From positions 1 through 37,404 of the forward strand of contig CALZAF010000007.1 in assembly GCA_945612775.1 (NCBI GenBank): DNA of 37,404 bases, written 5' to 3'. Below are positions 25,049 through 34,176 of this stretch, in pieces. The first letter of the stretch is position 1. Each line of letters begins with the position of its first letter. The notes under the pieces are model-generated. The model made no database searches, was not told where the DNA came from, and saw only the letters and a list, made by a program, of their open reading frames with translations. Source of the DNA: an uncultured bacterium (GTDB lineage Bacteria > Bacteroidota > Bacteroidia > Bacteroidales > Muribaculaceae). The position numbers were made by a program, and so were the translations under genes.

Positions 25049-25971
25049 GCATCACTGCCCTGCCTTATGCGCTGGGCTTTTATTTTGTTGTTGAGTCGAT
25101 TGGTAAATTCATAGTTCTTCAGTCCCCACCGCGGACAAATCAGCAAATCGGCTGGCGACTGCGATACGAAGCGCTCCACCGCCAAGTCGCTCCGCAAGTG
25201 CTTGAGCACCTCGATGCAAACATCGATATACTCGTCGGCACTCCAATCCTTCAACACCACCTCACCATCTGCCCACATCTTGGCAAGGCGCGTGCCGCGT
25301 ATCACTTGCAGCTGATGCATCTTCACTGTGTGCAGCGGCAATGCCGAGATGCGCTTAGCGGTAGCTATAAAATGCTCCATATCCTCGCCGGGAAGCCCAA
25401 GAATGAGGTGAGCGCCGCACAGCACACCTGCCTCAGCAGTGCGGGTAACGGCATCTTCCACATCGGCCCAGGTATGACCGCGATTTATCAGCTTTAGCGT
25501 GGCATCGTGCGAGGTTTCTACGCCATATTCCACCATCACAAAGTGAGTCTTGCTCAATTCCGAGAGATAGGTGAGCAATTCTTCGGGCATACAGTCGGGG
25601 CGGGTGGCAATGATTATGCCGAGCACATCGCTCTGGCGCAATGCCTCCTCATATAGTTCCTTTAGCGTGGAAAGCTGGGCATAAGTATTGGTATAGGCTT
25701 GAAAATATGCCAAATACTTCATTTCGGGATACTTGCGGGCAAAAAATTCCTTGCCGCGAGCTATCTGTTCGGCTACAGTAATCTTGGTTTGGCAATATGC
25801 GGGATTAAACGACTGGTTATTGCAATAAATGCAACCACCCACGCCCTTAGTGCCATCGCGGTTTGGGCATGCAAAACCGGCATCAATGGCAATCTTTTGC
25901 ACCTTGCAATCGAAGTATCGGCGCAAAAAATCGCCATAGTCGCAATATCCTACGTTGTCGATTATAGGCAT
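25045..25971 (-). CDS. TIGR01212-family radical SAM protein (YhcC-like)
   Basis: A 308-residue radical SAM enzyme. The cluster cysteines Cys35, Cys47 and Cys50 lie in [18 protein letters not shown], a spacing particular to the TIGR01212/YhcC group. [16 protein letters not shown] and the long [17 protein letters not shown] segment also fit. The reaction catalysed by the family is not firmly known to me. It begins 10 nt inside the 3' end of aroC, so it is translated from the aroC mRNA, and ends on the shared TTAA with the histidine kinase gene. Confidence 0.9.
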   Translation of the reverse strand: MPIIDNVGYCDYGDFLRRYFDCKVQKIAIDAGFACPNRDGTKGVGGCIYCNNQSFNPAYCQTKITVAEQIARGKEFFARKYPEMKYLAYFQAYTNTYAQLSTLKELYEEALRQSDVLGIIIATRPDCMPEELLTYLSELSKTHFVMVEYGVETSHDATLKLINRGHTWADVEDAVTRTAEAGVLCGAHLILGLPGEDMEHFIATAKRISALPLHTVKMHQLQVIRGTRLAKMWADGEVVLKDWSADEYIDVCIEVLKHLRSDLAVERFVSQSPADLLICPRWGLKNYEFTNRLNNKIKAQRIRQGSDA

Positions 25972-27038
25972 ACGGTCTTGTTGAGCAGATAGTTATCGAG
26001 AATAGTAATAGCCGCCATTGCCTCCACCACCGGCACAGCACGAGGCAGCACACAGGGGTCGTGACGACCCTTGGCTTTAAGCACCACAGGATTGCCGTGC
26101 ACGTCGATAGTTTCCACATCGCGCAGCAAAGTAGCCACCGGCTTAAATGCCACTCTGAAGTAGATGTCTTCGCCATTGGAAATGCCGCCCTGTATGCCTC
26201 CTGAATTGTTGGTGAGTGTCGCTACCTTACCGTCGCGGCACACAAAGCGATCTATCACATCGCTGCCGCGCTTGGTGGCGAAATCAAATCCGAGGCCATA
26301 TTCAAAGCCTTTTACGGCATTTATGCTGAGCATAGCAGCTCCGAGCTGGGCATTCAATCGTCCGAACACTGGTTCGCCAAGCCCCACAGGCACGCCGCTC
26401 ACCACGCAGGTAATCACGCCGCCTATGGTGTCGCCATCGGCACGAACTTGGCGTATGAGCTCTATCATCTGCTCTGCCGCAGCTGCATCGGGGCAGCGCA
26501 CTATATTGCTGTCAACCTTGCTGAGGTCGTAGCGATGATAATCGGCATCGAGCTTTATGTCACCCACCTGCGAGGTATAAGCCACTATCGATATGCCAAG
26601 CGTCTCGAGCGCCTTGCGAGCAAAAGCGCCACCCACCACGCGGGCAGCTGTCTCGCGAGCCGACGAGCGTCCGCCGCCGCGATAGTCGCGTATGCCATAT
26701 TTAGAGGTATAAGTATAGTCGGCATGCGATGGGCGGAAGCACTCGGCTATATTGCTATAGTCGGCGCTGTGGTGATCCTCGTTTTCTATCACAAATCCTA
26801 TGGGTGTACCTGTGGTAACGCCCTCAAACATGCCCGAAAGGATGCGCACGCGATCCTTCTCGTTGCGAGCCGTCACTATGTCCGACTGACCGGGACGGCG
26901 GCGGTCGAGTTCGCGCTGCACATCAGCCACGTCGATTGCCACGCCTGCCGGCATTCCGTCGATTACTCCACCTATGGCTGGTCCATGCGACTCGCCGAAG
27001 GTGGTTAGCCTGAAAATATCTCCTATTTGGTTTCGCAT
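25962..27038 (-). CDS. aroC: Chorismate synthase
   Basis: A 358-residue FMN-dependent enzyme that makes chorismate from EPSP, the last step of the shikimate pathway. Signature segments are [20 protein letters not shown] at the N-terminus, [29 protein letters not shown] in the middle, and AFKPVATL plus [20 protein letters not shown] near the C-terminus. Length is normal. It lies 48 nt downstream of ybaK with no promoter box between, and its end overlaps the radical-SAM gene, forming a ybaK-aroC-radical SAM operon. Confidence 0.96.
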   Translation of the reverse strand: MRNQIGDIFRLTTFGESHGPAIGGVIDGMPAGVAIDVADVQRELDRRRPGQSDIVTARNEKDRVRILSGMFEGVTTGTPIGFVIENEDHHSADYSNIAECFRPSHADYTYTSKYGIRDYRGGGRSSARETAARVVGGAFARKALETLGISIVAYTSQVGDIKLDADYHRYDLSKVDSNIVRCPDAAAAEQMIELIRQVRADGDTIGGVITCVVSGVPVGLGEPVFGRLNAQLGAAMLSINAVKGFEYGLGFDFATKRGSDVIDRFVCRDGKVATLTNNSGGIQGGISNGEDIYFRVAFKPVATLLRDVETIDVHGNPVVLKAKGRHDPCVLPRAVPVVEAMAAITILDNYLLNKTVCL

Positions 27039-27086
27039 ATATTGCTCGTTGGTTTTAATTTCTATCTATTTGTTCCGTTATTTTGC

Positions 27087-27569
27087 TCACTCGGCAGTTA
27101 TGTCAGCCACAGTAGCGCGAGTGTAGGCAATCAGCTGTTCGGGATTGATTTTAAACTGCAATCCGCGCACCCCTGCGCTCACATATATGTAGTCGAAATC
27201 TTGGCAAGTGTGATGAAAATAGGTGGGAAACGCCTTCTTCATACCCACCGGCGAACATCCGCCTCTTATATATCCTGTGGTGGGCAGCAATTCCTTCATG
27301 GGTATGAGGTCAGCCTTCTTGTTGCCCGACACCTTAGCTGCTTTCTTCAAATCCACCTCGTCATCGCCAGGCACAACGCACACAAAGTGTCCTGTCTTAT
27401 CGCCTTTAAGCACCAGCGTCTTAAACACCTGCTTAATGTCCTCGCCGAGTTGCTCGGCAATGTGAGTTGCGGCCAAATCATTTTCATCTACCTCGTATGG
27501 CACCAATTCATATTTTATTTTGGCCTTGTCGAGCAGTCGTGCTGCATTTGTTTTATTAATTCCAGCCAT
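27087..27569 (-). CDS. ybaK: Cys-tRNA(Pro)/Cys-tRNA(Cys) deacylase
   Basis: A 160-residue YbaK/EbsC-type trans-editing protein that hydrolyses Cys mischarged on tRNA(Pro). KTNAARLLDKAKIKYELVPYE opens the fold, VFKTLVLKGDKTGHFVCVVPG carries the conserved Lys of the editing site, and GYIRGGCSPVGMKK is the family hallmark. A -7 box (TAACTTTG on the minus strand, 27607-27600) lies 30 nt upstream, without a good -33 box. Confidence 0.93.
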   Translation of the reverse strand: MAGINKTNAARLLDKAKIKYELVPYEVDENDLAATHIAEQLGEDIKQVFKTLVLKGDKTGHFVCVVPGDDEVDLKKAAKVSGNKKADLIPMKELLPTTGYIRGGCSPVGMKKAFPTYFHHTCQDFDYIYVSAGVRGLQFKINPEQLIAYTRATVADITAE

Positions 27570-27599
27570 TATTCTTCGTCATTTTTAATTCCTTATATG

Positions 27600-27626
27600 C
27601 AAAGTTAAGAATTTTATTTAATTTTG
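27600..27626. promoter_or_regulatory. Divergent -7 boxes between ybaK and the thioredoxin-like gene
   Basis: On the minus strand TAACTTTG (27607-27600) faces ybaK; on the plus strand TAATTTTG (27619-27626) lies 4 nt before the ATG at 27631, which predicts a leaderless message for that gene. Neither has a convincing -33 box, so the elements are called from the -7 box alone. Confidence 0.4.
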
Positions 27627-27630
27627 CAGT

Positions 27631-28326
27631 ATGCGATTACTATTCACCACATATTTGGCAATAATTATTGGCATTTTTAATGCCGAAGCTCAGTCGTGCG
27701 CCAGCAGTTACATTCAGCGCATTCGCGGCTCGCACAATAGCGCCGCCATTTTAGCCACTGCGCAGCAAGCCGAAAAATATCTCTACACTCCGGGCAGCGA
27801 GGGCTACGACGAAGGGCTTTTCATTCAGGTGCTCGAAGCTGTGGTGGAGTCGCCCATGCTAAGCGAAGTTGACAAAATTCGTTCGCGGTCGCTTCTCGAT
27901 ATGGCGCTAAAGAACCGCCCTGGCGACAAGGCTGCCGACATTGTCTATGTCACCCCCGACGACTCAATCCACTCGCTCAGCAACCGCACTGCCACATACA
28001 CAATTTTGTTCTTCAACGACCCCGACTGCGACGATTGCGCTCTCGTGAAGAAGCAGATTGCCCAAAACGAACTTCTTTGCAACCTAGTGGCTAATGGCAG
28101 CCTCGAAATCATAGGCATCTACCCCTTCGGCGACGAAGATATGTGGCGCGCCAACCAACTGCCAAGCATCATCACCAATGGTTTCGACCGCGATATGGCT
28201 ATCGAAACCGACGAAACCTACTGCATTCGCCAAATCCCCACACTCTACCTCCTAAAAGGCATGACCGTGATGCTAAAAGACACAACCCTCCCCGAAATCC
28301 TCGCAAAACTCCAAAAGGCAGAATGA
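27631..28326 (+). CDS. Secreted thioredoxin-like protein with DUF5106-type N-terminal region
   Basis: A 231-residue exported protein with a signal peptide (MRLLFTTYLAIIIGIFNAEA; a Cys at 23 is not in a clear lipobox). Residues about 24-110 are helical and resemble the DUF5106 region found in Bacteroidetes. Residues about 115-230 form a thioredoxin-like fold with Cys133 and Cys136 in FFNDPDCDDCALVK and a cis-Pro segment IRQIPTLYLLKG near 208. A CxxC site in an exported protein suggests disulfide reduction or exchange outside the cytoplasm, but no partner is visible. A bidirectional terminator separates it from rho. Confidence 0.8.
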   Translation: MRLLFTTYLAIIIGIFNAEAQSCASSYIQRIRGSHNSAAILATAQQAEKYLYTPGSEGYDEGLFIQVLEAVVESPMLSEVDKIRSRSLLDMALKNRPGDKAADIVYVTPDDSIHSLSNRTATYTILFFNDPDCDDCALVKKQIAQNELLCNLVANGSLEIIGIYPFGDEDMWRANQLPSIITNGFDRDMAIETDETYCIRQIPTLYLLKGMTVMLKDTTLPEILAKLQKAE

Positions 28327-28360
28327 TTCTTTTGCCATTCCTCCACCAACTGTATATATC

Positions 28361-28392
28361 AAAAAAAAGCATCCCAAACAGGATGCCTTTTT
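28361..28392. terminator. Bidirectional terminator between the thioredoxin-like gene and rho
   Basis: GCATCC (28369-28374) and GGATGC (28381-28386) form a 6-bp stem. It is followed by CTTTTT on the plus strand and by eight T residues on the minus strand (28368-28361), so it serves both convergent genes. Confidence 0.85.
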
Positions 28393-28418
28393 CATATTAT
28401 ATATGTTTGAAAATGTTT

Positions 28419-30401
28419 CTACTTGTCCATCGTGAGAAGCAGTTCTTCGTTGCTGCGAGTCTTTTCCATTTGGTCCTTGATGAACTCCATTGCTTCTACT
28501 GTGGTTCGGTCGCTCAAGAAGCCGCGAAGTATCCACATGCGGTTGATGAGCTCTGGACGGATGAGCAAATCGTCGCGGCGAGTGCTCGATGCCACGATAT
28601 CCACAGCTGGGAAGATGCGCTTGTTCGAGAGTTTGCGGTCGAGCTGAAGTTCCATGTTACCGGTTCCCTTAAATTCTTCGAAGATTACTTCATCCATCTT
28701 GCTACCGGTTTCGATAAGTGCAGTAGCAATGATGGTGAGGCTACCGCCACCTTCTATGTTACGAGCTGCACCGAAGAATCGCTTTGGCTTCTGCAATGCG
28801 TTGGCATCAACACCACCCGAGAGAATCTTACCCGATGCTGGTTGATTAGTGTTATATGCACGAGCCAAGCGAGTGATTGAGTCGAGCAAAATCACCACAT
28901 CGTGGCCACATTCCACCATGCGCTTTGCGCTCTCGAGCACAAGTCCTGCTATCTTAACGTGGCGCTCGGCTGGTTCGTCGAATGTAGATGCTATCACATC
29001 GGCACGCACGCTGCGGCGCATATCCGTAACTTCTTCAGGACGCTCATCTATAAGCAGGATTATCAGGTGAGTGTCGGGGTGATTTTCAGCAATGGCATTA
29101 GCTATATCCTTCAAGAGAATTGTCTTACCTGTTTTAGGAGGTGCCACGATAAGACCGCGCTGACCTTTACCTATAGGCGAGAACATATCTACCACGCGGG
29201 TAGAGATATTAGGATTCCTCTTGCTCACAAGGTCGAATTTCTCATCTGGGAATAGCGGAGTGAGGTGTTCAAATGGCACACGGTCGCGAGCCAACTCTGG
29301 CGAGGTGCCGTTGATGGTATCAACTCCACATAGTGGGAAATATTTTTCGCCTTCGCGTGGCGGACGTATGTTGCCCTCCACTATATCACCCGTTTTGAGG
29401 CTATATTGCTTGATTTGAGCTTGCGACACATACACATCATCGGGCGAAGTAAGATAGTTGTAATCCGACGAGCGAAGGAAGCCATAGCCATCTGGCATCA
29501 CTTCGAGCAAACCTTTGCCCTTGAGTATTCCTTCGAAATTATATGGATTTTCGATATATGGATTTTCTTGCAGATCTTGCTGCAACTGCTGCTTTTGCTT
29601 TTTCTGCTTTTTTTGTTTTTTCTGCTTTGGTTCTTTCTCCGCCTTTGGTTCCTCAAGTATAATTGGAGATTTTGCTGCCTCTTCAGCTGCCCGCTTGGCG
29701 GCTACTTCGCGTTCTTGCTGCGAACGTGGGTGGAAACTTACTGCAGTGGTAGGGAAAAATTCGTTCAATAAGTTTGCTCCCTTGTCCTGCTGACCTTTTG
29801 GAGTGAACACGCGTGGAGTGAATGTGGTCATCTCCATCTCGCCATTATCGCTGCTGTTGTCTTGTGGTTCTGGCATTGGTTCTGGCTCTTGTGGCATCTC
29901 TGGCAGTTCTTGCACAGGTGCTGGCTGAGGCTCCTCGGCAGGCATTGGTGCTGATGTCACTGGCTGCTCATCTACTTTAACTTCGGCAGGAGTCTGTTCT
30001 GCAATAGGCTCAGCATCTACATCTACTTTCGTCTCTGACACGCGGGTACGTTTGCGAGTTTTTTTCTCTGCAGGTGCTTCTGTTGGTTTTGCCGATTCCT
30101 CCTTGGCAGCCTTTTTCGTCTTGGCTGTCGCAGCTTTTGTTTCAGTCTTCTTCGAAGCCTTCTTGGCTGCTGGCTTCTTTTCATCGGCAGCCTCTTTATT
30201 CTTTTCGGTCTTTTTCTTAGTAGTCTTTTTCTCCTTTGCGTCGCCGGCTTTCGACTTCGAGGCCATTTCAGCCTGATGGTCGATTATAGCATACGCAAGG
30301 GTCTCTAACTCTTCAGTTTCTGATTTCTTAATGCCCAGGCCTTTTGCAATTGCTCGCAATTCTGCCTCTGGCATTGCATCTAATTCTTTTAAAGTGTACA
30401 T
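28419..30401 (-). CDS. rho: Transcription termination factor Rho with long disordered insertion
   Basis: A 660-residue hexameric RNA helicase, about 240 residues longer than E. coli Rho (419). Residues 1-43 are the helical N-terminal subdomain. Residues about 44-285 are low-complexity: first Lys/Ala/Glu-rich, then Pro/Glu-rich (about 145-180), ending in [12 protein letters not shown] (261-272). The RNA-binding cold-shock-like domain covers about 295-360 ([17 protein letters not shown]), then the RecA-type motor with Walker A APPKTGKT at 420-427, [29 protein letters not shown] and the [21 protein letters not shown] loop. A disordered Rho insertion is reported to drive phase separation in B. 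thetaiotaomicron; this protein has a comparable region. Confidence 0.96.
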   Translation of the reverse strand: MYTLKELDAMPEAELRAIAKGLGIKKSETEELETLAYAIIDHQAEMASKSKAGDAKEKKTTKKKTEKNKEAADEKKPAAKKASKKTETKAATAKTKKAAKEESAKPTEAPAEKKTRKRTRVSETKVDVDAEPIAEQTPAEVKVDEQPVTSAPMPAEEPQPAPVQELPEMPQEPEPMPEPQDNSSDNGEMEMTTFTPRVFTPKGQQDKGANLLNEFFPTTAVSFHPRSQQEREVAAKRAAEEAAKSPIILEEPKAEKEPKQKKQKKQKKQKQQLQQDLQENPYIENPYNFEGILKGKGLLEVMPDGYGFLRSSDYNYLTSPDDVYVSQAQIKQYSLKTGDIVEGNIRPPREGEKYFPLCGVDTINGTSPELARDRVPFEHLTPLFPDEKFDLVSKRNPNISTRVVDMFSPIGKGQRGLIVAPPKTGKTILLKDIANAIAENHPDTHLIILLIDERPEEVTDMRRSVRADVIASTFDEPAERHVKIAGLVLESAKRMVECGHDVVILLDSITRLARAYNTNQPASGKILSGGVDANALQKPKRFFGAARNIEGGGSLTIIATALIETGSKMDEVIFEEFKGTGNMELQLDRKLSNKRIFPAVDIVASSTRRDDLLIRPELINRMWILRGFLSDRTTVEAMEFIKDQMEKTRSNEELLLTMDK

Positions 30402-30609
30402 ATAGATATTTTAGTGGAGTTGTTCCATATCGATGTGCGCAGTGAAGTTTAGGTTCGCTGTCTAAATTCGTCGCACAACAATGCAAAAACAAATTTTGTT
30501 TGTGATTTCTAAAATGTAGTTGTAAGTATTTTATACGGAAGCGGCACTTATCTCGGCTGCAATTCCTCGATTTATTCGCTTTAGTGCCTTTTGTCTTTGA
30601 AATTTTGTG
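30402..30609 (-). other. Long rho 5' leader
   Basis: If rho is transcribed from the promoter at 30610-30640, about 200 nt of untranslated leader precede its ATG. No ORF, T-run terminator or strong hairpin is visible in it. Rho autoregulation through its leader is known in E. coli, so the length is suggestive but no mechanism can be read here. Confidence 0.4.
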
Positions 30610-30640
30610 CAAATATACGAATTTTTTCTTTTTCAACAAT
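30610..30640 (-). promoter_or_regulatory. Candidate rho promoter
   Basis: On the minus strand ATTG (30640-30637), 19 nt, TATATTTG (30617-30610). The -7 box is exact and the -33 box has one mismatch. Confidence 0.55.
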
Positions 30641-30655
30641 CTTTTGATGAAAAAG

Positions 30656-30686
30656 TTTAACATAATGCACAGTTTTTATAATTTTG
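30656..30686 (+). promoter_or_regulatory. Promoter of the threonine aldolase-like gene
   Basis: TTTA (30656-30659), 19 nt, TAATTTTG (30679-30686). It gives a 5' UTR of about 30 nt before the ATG at 30720 and lies back to back with the rho promoter. Confidence 0.6.
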
Positions 30687-30719
30687 CGGATACTTTTTAT
30701 ATAAATCTTTCAAAAAATC

Positions 30720-31757
30720 ATGATACAATTTCAATGCGACTATAACGAGGGAGCGCATCCCGCTATAATGCAGCGACTTATCGAGTCGAATATGGAGCAA
30801 ACTGTGGGCTATGGCGAAGACCACTATTGCGCCGAGGCACGCCAAGCTATTATCGACGCCATTAAATGCCCCGAGGCTTCGGTCCACTTCTTGGTGGGTG
30901 GCACTCAGGCTAATACCACCGTCATTGCTTCGCTGCTGCGCCCTTATCAGGGTGTAATCTGCGCCGACACTGGGCACATCAATGTGCATGAAACTGGAGC
31001 CATTGAGCACACCGGGCATAAGGTGTTGGCTCTGCCCAACCGCTACGGACTAATCTCCGCGCAGCAGATTGAGCAGACCATTCTCGACCACATTAACGAG
31101 GATGGACCAGAGCACATGGTGCAACCGGGCATGGTGTATCTCTCTTTCCCTACCGAGATTGGCACCATCTACACCAAGCAACAGCTTGCCGACATATATG
31201 CCACCTGCCAGCGCCACCACATACCTCTATTTATCGATGGTGCGCGCCTGGGCTACGGCTTGGCGTCGCCTGCTTGCGACATTACCATTGCCGACCTGCC
31301 CCACCTCTGCGATGTGTTCTACATCGGTGGCACCAAGGTGGGCGCACTCTTTGGCGAAGCCGTGGTGTTCACCAATTCGCACTACGATGTGCGCAATTTC
31401 CGCTATCACATCAAGCAGCAGGGCGGCATGCTTGCCAAGGGGCGTCTTTTGGGTCTGCAATTCTTGACTCTGTTCTCTAACAACCTGTATTTCGAAATAT
31501 CGCAGCACGCCGTAGCGCAAGCCATGCGCATTCGCGAGGCATTTGCAAAGCGCGGCATCGAGTTCCTTGTCGATAGCCCCACCAATCAGCAATTCCCTAT
31601 TCTCACCGATAAGCAGATTGAGGTGCTAAGCCGTCAATTCTTGTTCTCCATATGGACCCGCATCGATACTCATCGCACTGCAGTGCGATTCTGCACCAGT
31701 TGGGGCACTTGCGTCGAGGCAGTAGATCAACTCGTGGCAGCAATCGAGAATTTGTAG
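30720..31757 (+). CDS. Low-specificity L-threonine aldolase-like PLP enzyme
   Basis: A 345-residue fold-type I enzyme of the threonine aldolase/beta-eliminating lyase family. The PLP lysine is Lys206 in YIGGTKVGALFGEAVVF; LVGGTQANTTVI (58-69) binds the phosphate, HINVHETGAIEHTGHKV supplies the stacking His, and FIDGARLGYGL carries the PLP-pyridine Asp. These enzymes split threonine or allo-threonine to glycine and acetaldehyde, though some members act on other beta-hydroxy amino acids. It is a single gene ending in a strong inverted repeat. Confidence 0.9.
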   Translation: MIQFQCDYNEGAHPAIMQRLIESNMEQTVGYGEDHYCAEARQAIIDAIKCPEASVHFLVGGTQANTTVIASLLRPYQGVICADTGHINVHETGAIEHTGHKVLALPNRYGLISAQQIEQTILDHINEDGPEHMVQPGMVYLSFPTEIGTIYTKQQLADIYATCQRHHIPLFIDGARLGYGLASPACDITIADLPHLCDVFYIGGTKVGALFGEAVVFTNSHYDVRNFRYHIKQQGGMLAKGRLLGLQFLTLFSNNLYFEISQHAVAQAMRIREAFAKRGIEFLVDSPTNQQFPILTDKQIEVLSRQFLFSIWTRIDTHRTAVRFCTSWGTCVEAVDQLVAAIENL

Positions 31758-31780
31758 ATTTCGCAAAACAGCGATACACA

Positions 31781-31821
31781 TAGAGGAGCAACTGAGACAG
31801 GCATCTCAAGTTGCTCCTCTA
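31781..31821. terminator. Long inverted repeat between convergent genes
   Basis: TAGAGGAGCAACTGAGA (31781-31797) pairs with TCTCAAGTTGCTCCTCTA (31804-31821) with a single bulged base and a 6-nt loop. It sits between the stops at 31757 and 31843 and probably ends both transcripts, although neither strand shows a T-run. Confidence 0.6.
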
Positions 31822-31842
31822 ATGTTATATCACAGTGCAGAC

Positions 31843-32736
31843 TTATTTCCACACCTTAAACCGGCGAGCGCAAGCACGGCGTGCTGCCAGATGGCATGCC
31901 TCGGCTTCCTCATCGGTAAGCACCTGCGACGAGCCTTTCAATCGGCTCAAATTGCCCTCAACGCTGGTGCGGAACACTGGGGCAATCAGCGCCTGAAACC
32001 ATGTGCAGGCAGCAGTATAGCGCCCCATCTTATAATTGAGGTGATATCCGTCGCGAGTGAAGTCGCGGGCATCTTGCATAGCAGCTCGCAGGTTCTGAAT
32101 GGCTGTGCCCGTAGGAATCACCACATCGATGGGCGTTTCTTCCATCAGGCGCTCATTACATGCCATAATATCCTTATACATAGCTAATTGATTCTGCTCA
32201 TAATTAGGATATTCGGGGTGGTTAGAATTAGTGCTATAAGCCCACGTCTGCTGCCAAGCTATCGTAGCGCCGGCATTGCGACAGTTGAAGCGCAAAATCT
32301 CAATCAGGCGGTCGAGCCATGGCTGATACGACTCATAGAGCCCCGACACACCCGATGCCTGTTGCACCACAAGGATATCCCATTTCTCGTCGAGAAGTCC
32401 GTCGAGCAAGGTGGCATTTTTGCTTACCGTGGTCCAGTTGTTTCCCACCGATTTGGTGTAAACATACGACGGACTATTGCTCTCGTATTCTTTTACTTGA
32501 CGCTCAAGTGTGCAACCACCTATATACAGGCGGCCAAGCACCACATTCTTTATGCCGGCTGCCTGAAGCACAAATGGCAGATACATCATCCCATCGTCGG
32601 TAAAGCTATTGCCTACGCCCAAAATTCTTAGTGTATCGGGCTCTTGAGGCAATGGATAATTAGGCACTCCGTGAGCAGCGTTTACGTTTATAGTCGCCAT
32701 TGCCATCATCACAATGGCTATCAAAATCTTTTTCAT
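31843..32736 (-). CDS. Secreted DUF4886 SGNH-like hydrolase
   Basis: A 297-residue exported protein with a signal peptide (residues 1-20, MKKILIAIVMMAMATINVNA). The SGNH pattern is visible: nucleophile Ser44 in LGVGNSFTDDG (block I) and Asp229/His232 in RDGYHLNYKMGRY (block V); ILVVQQASGVSG and AWQQTWAYS fit intermediate blocks. DUF4886 proteins are common in Bacteroidetes and probably act as esterases on glycans, but the substrate is unknown and no polysaccharide-utilisation genes flank it. It lies 27 nt downstream of tilS and is likely co-transcribed. Confidence 0.85.
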   Translation of the reverse strand: MKKILIAIVMMAMATINVNAAHGVPNYPLPQEPDTLRILGVGNSFTDDGMMYLPFVLQAAGIKNVVLGRLYIGGCTLERQVKEYESNSPSYVYTKSVGNNWTTVSKNATLLDGLLDEKWDILVVQQASGVSGLYESYQPWLDRLIEILRFNCRNAGATIAWQQTWAYSTNSNHPEYPNYEQNQLAMYKDIMACNERLMEETPIDVVIPTGTAIQNLRAAMQDARDFTRDGYHLNYKMGRYTAACTWFQALIAPVFRTSVEGNLSRLKGSSQVLTDEEAEACHLAARRACARRFKVWK

Positions 32737-32763
32737 CGCTTAGTTTATGCTGTTTTGATACTA

Positions 32764-34107
32764 CTATTGTTGCAAATAATTGATTATTACATAATTGTTA
32801 TCGTTCTTAGCTACGCGATAGGCGTCGGCAGCGCGGCAACCGAGCACCCACACTATGGTGCCATCCACTTCGAGCAACCACACCGAGCGCTTTTCGTTCT
32901 CGCTCATCTTCAGATCCACAAACAGGTCGCTAAGCAACTTTGTGCCCTTCATTCCGAATGGGCGCATGCGGTCGCCCTTCCGCCAGTGGCGCAAAATCAC
33001 ACTTTCTGCTTGCATCACATCAATGTTCAATGCTATGCTCATTGCGCCGTCAACTTCGCCGGGTGTAAAAGGCGTGTCCACTCTCTCCACTTCCATTATT
33101 CCGGCAAAAGTGCTGGCATCCCTTAAATCCACCACTATTTCTTCGTCAGATACCGCCTCTCCGGGGCTTATAATCAGGCACTCGCGCTCCACACTAAGCT
33201 CGTATAGGTTCGAGTAGAAGCGTTTCCCGCTATGGCACAATGCACTCCACACTTCGGCAGATTGCCAACTGTTAAATCCGTAATCCTTGAGTATTTCGAA
33301 AAGCATCGTCTCAGCCTCACGCATCGCAAGAAGCGGCTCATAACGCACTTCCACCACGCCACCGCCTTGGCTTTGGCATATCTCTTGCTTCTTAGCTTCT
33401 ACAAACTCGGAATAGAGTCGAGCCGAACTGCGCATGCTGCGAAGTGTGCGCAGCAATCCCGTTTGCGATTCGGGCAGAAGCGTCCACGTCATGGGCACAA
33501 GCACATTTCGCACCTTGTTCCGCTTAAAATCGTTGTCTAAGTTAGTGCTATCGGTAACATATTTGCGTCCGCACTTACCAAGATATTCTTCTATGTCATA
33601 GCGACTTACATCGAGCATAGGACGCACCACATCGCCATTTCGAGGTTTGATGGCAGCGAGGCCTTGTATGCCGCTTCCGCGCGCTGCATTCAGGAAAAAT
33701 GTCTCTATGGCATCGTCGTTATGATGTGCCACAGCCACCGCTTGAGCATTATATTCGTGCTTGAGCTTATCGAACCACGCATAACGCAATTCGCGGCAAG
33801 CCATCTCGGTAGAGACCTTATGCTGAACCTTATATGCCTCCACATCGAAGTGCTCCACCTCGAGTTTCAAACCGAGTTCTGCCGCCAACTGGCGCACAAA
33901 ACGCTCGTCGCGGTCACTTTCCTTGCCGCGAAGATGAAAATTACAGTGCGCCACCACACATTCGTAGCGCAACTTATGCAGCACCGTGAGCATCGCTACC
34001 GAATCGGCGCCTCCACTCACAGCAGCTATTATAGGGGCAAAATGACCTATTTTGCACTCCTTATCGATAAATAAACTTACCTTTTCCTCAAATTCAAGTA
34101 TTTCCAT
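32764..34107 (-). CDS. tilS: tRNA(Ile)-lysidine synthase
   Basis: A 447-residue N-type ATP pyrophosphatase that converts C34 of tRNA(Ile2) to lysidine. The PP-loop SGGADS is at 31-36 in IIAAVSGGADSVAML; the RGKESDRDERFVRQLA and AVAHHNDDAIETFFLNAARGSG segments bind ATP and tRNA. A C-terminal TilS domain (about 370-447) includes LRHWRKGDRMRPFGMKGTKLLSDLF. A -7 box (TAAATTTG on the minus strand, 34119-34112) lies 4 nt before the ATG, predicting a leaderless mRNA. Confidence 0.95.
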   Translation of the reverse strand: MEILEFEEKVSLFIDKECKIGHFAPIIAAVSGGADSVAMLTVLHKLRYECVVAHCNFHLRGKESDRDERFVRQLAAELGLKLEVEHFDVEAYKVQHKVSTEMACRELRYAWFDKLKHEYNAQAVAVAHHNDDAIETFFLNAARGSGIQGLAAIKPRNGDVVRPMLDVSRYDIEEYLGKCGRKYVTDSTNLDNDFKRNKVRNVLVPMTWTLLPESQTGLLRTLRSMRSSARLYSEFVEAKKQEICQSQGGGVVEVRYEPLLAMREAETMLFEILKDYGFNSWQSAEVWSALCHSGKRFYSNLYELSVERECLIISPGEAVSDEEIVVDLRDASTFAGIMEVERVDTPFTPGEVDGAMSIALNIDVMQAESVILRHWRKGDRMRPFGMKGTKLLSDLFVDLKMSENEKRSVWLLEVDGTIVWVLGCRAADAYRVAKNDNNYVIINYLQQ

Positions 34108-34111
34108 ATAG

Positions 34112-34149
34112 CAAATTTACTAAACTATTTAGAATTTTTCGTAAATTTG
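34112..34149. promoter_or_regulatory. Divergent tilS/pheS promoter region
   Basis: The -7 boxes are TAAATTTG on the minus strand at 34119-34112 (tilS) and TAAATTTG on the plus strand at 34142-34149 (pheS). The two transcripts would start only about 40 nt apart, so the polymerases could interfere. The -33 boxes are poor on both sides. Confidence 0.5.
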
Positions 34150-34176
34150 TAACCGTAATAATACAATACACCTGTA

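Noticed and set aside
28143..28880. A 245-codon plus-strand ORF over the end of the thioredoxin-like gene and rho
   Set aside because: It crosses a bidirectional terminator and runs antisense to the conserved Rho motor domain.
29580..29650. Short tandem repeat tract in DNA
   Set aside because: This is the codon-level reflection of the KKQ repeats in the disordered region of Rho, not an independent repeat element.
30328..30663. A 111-codon minus-strand ORF upstream of rho
   Set aside because: It overlaps the rho start in another frame and its interior is the AT-rich promoter/leader region; composition is not coding-like.
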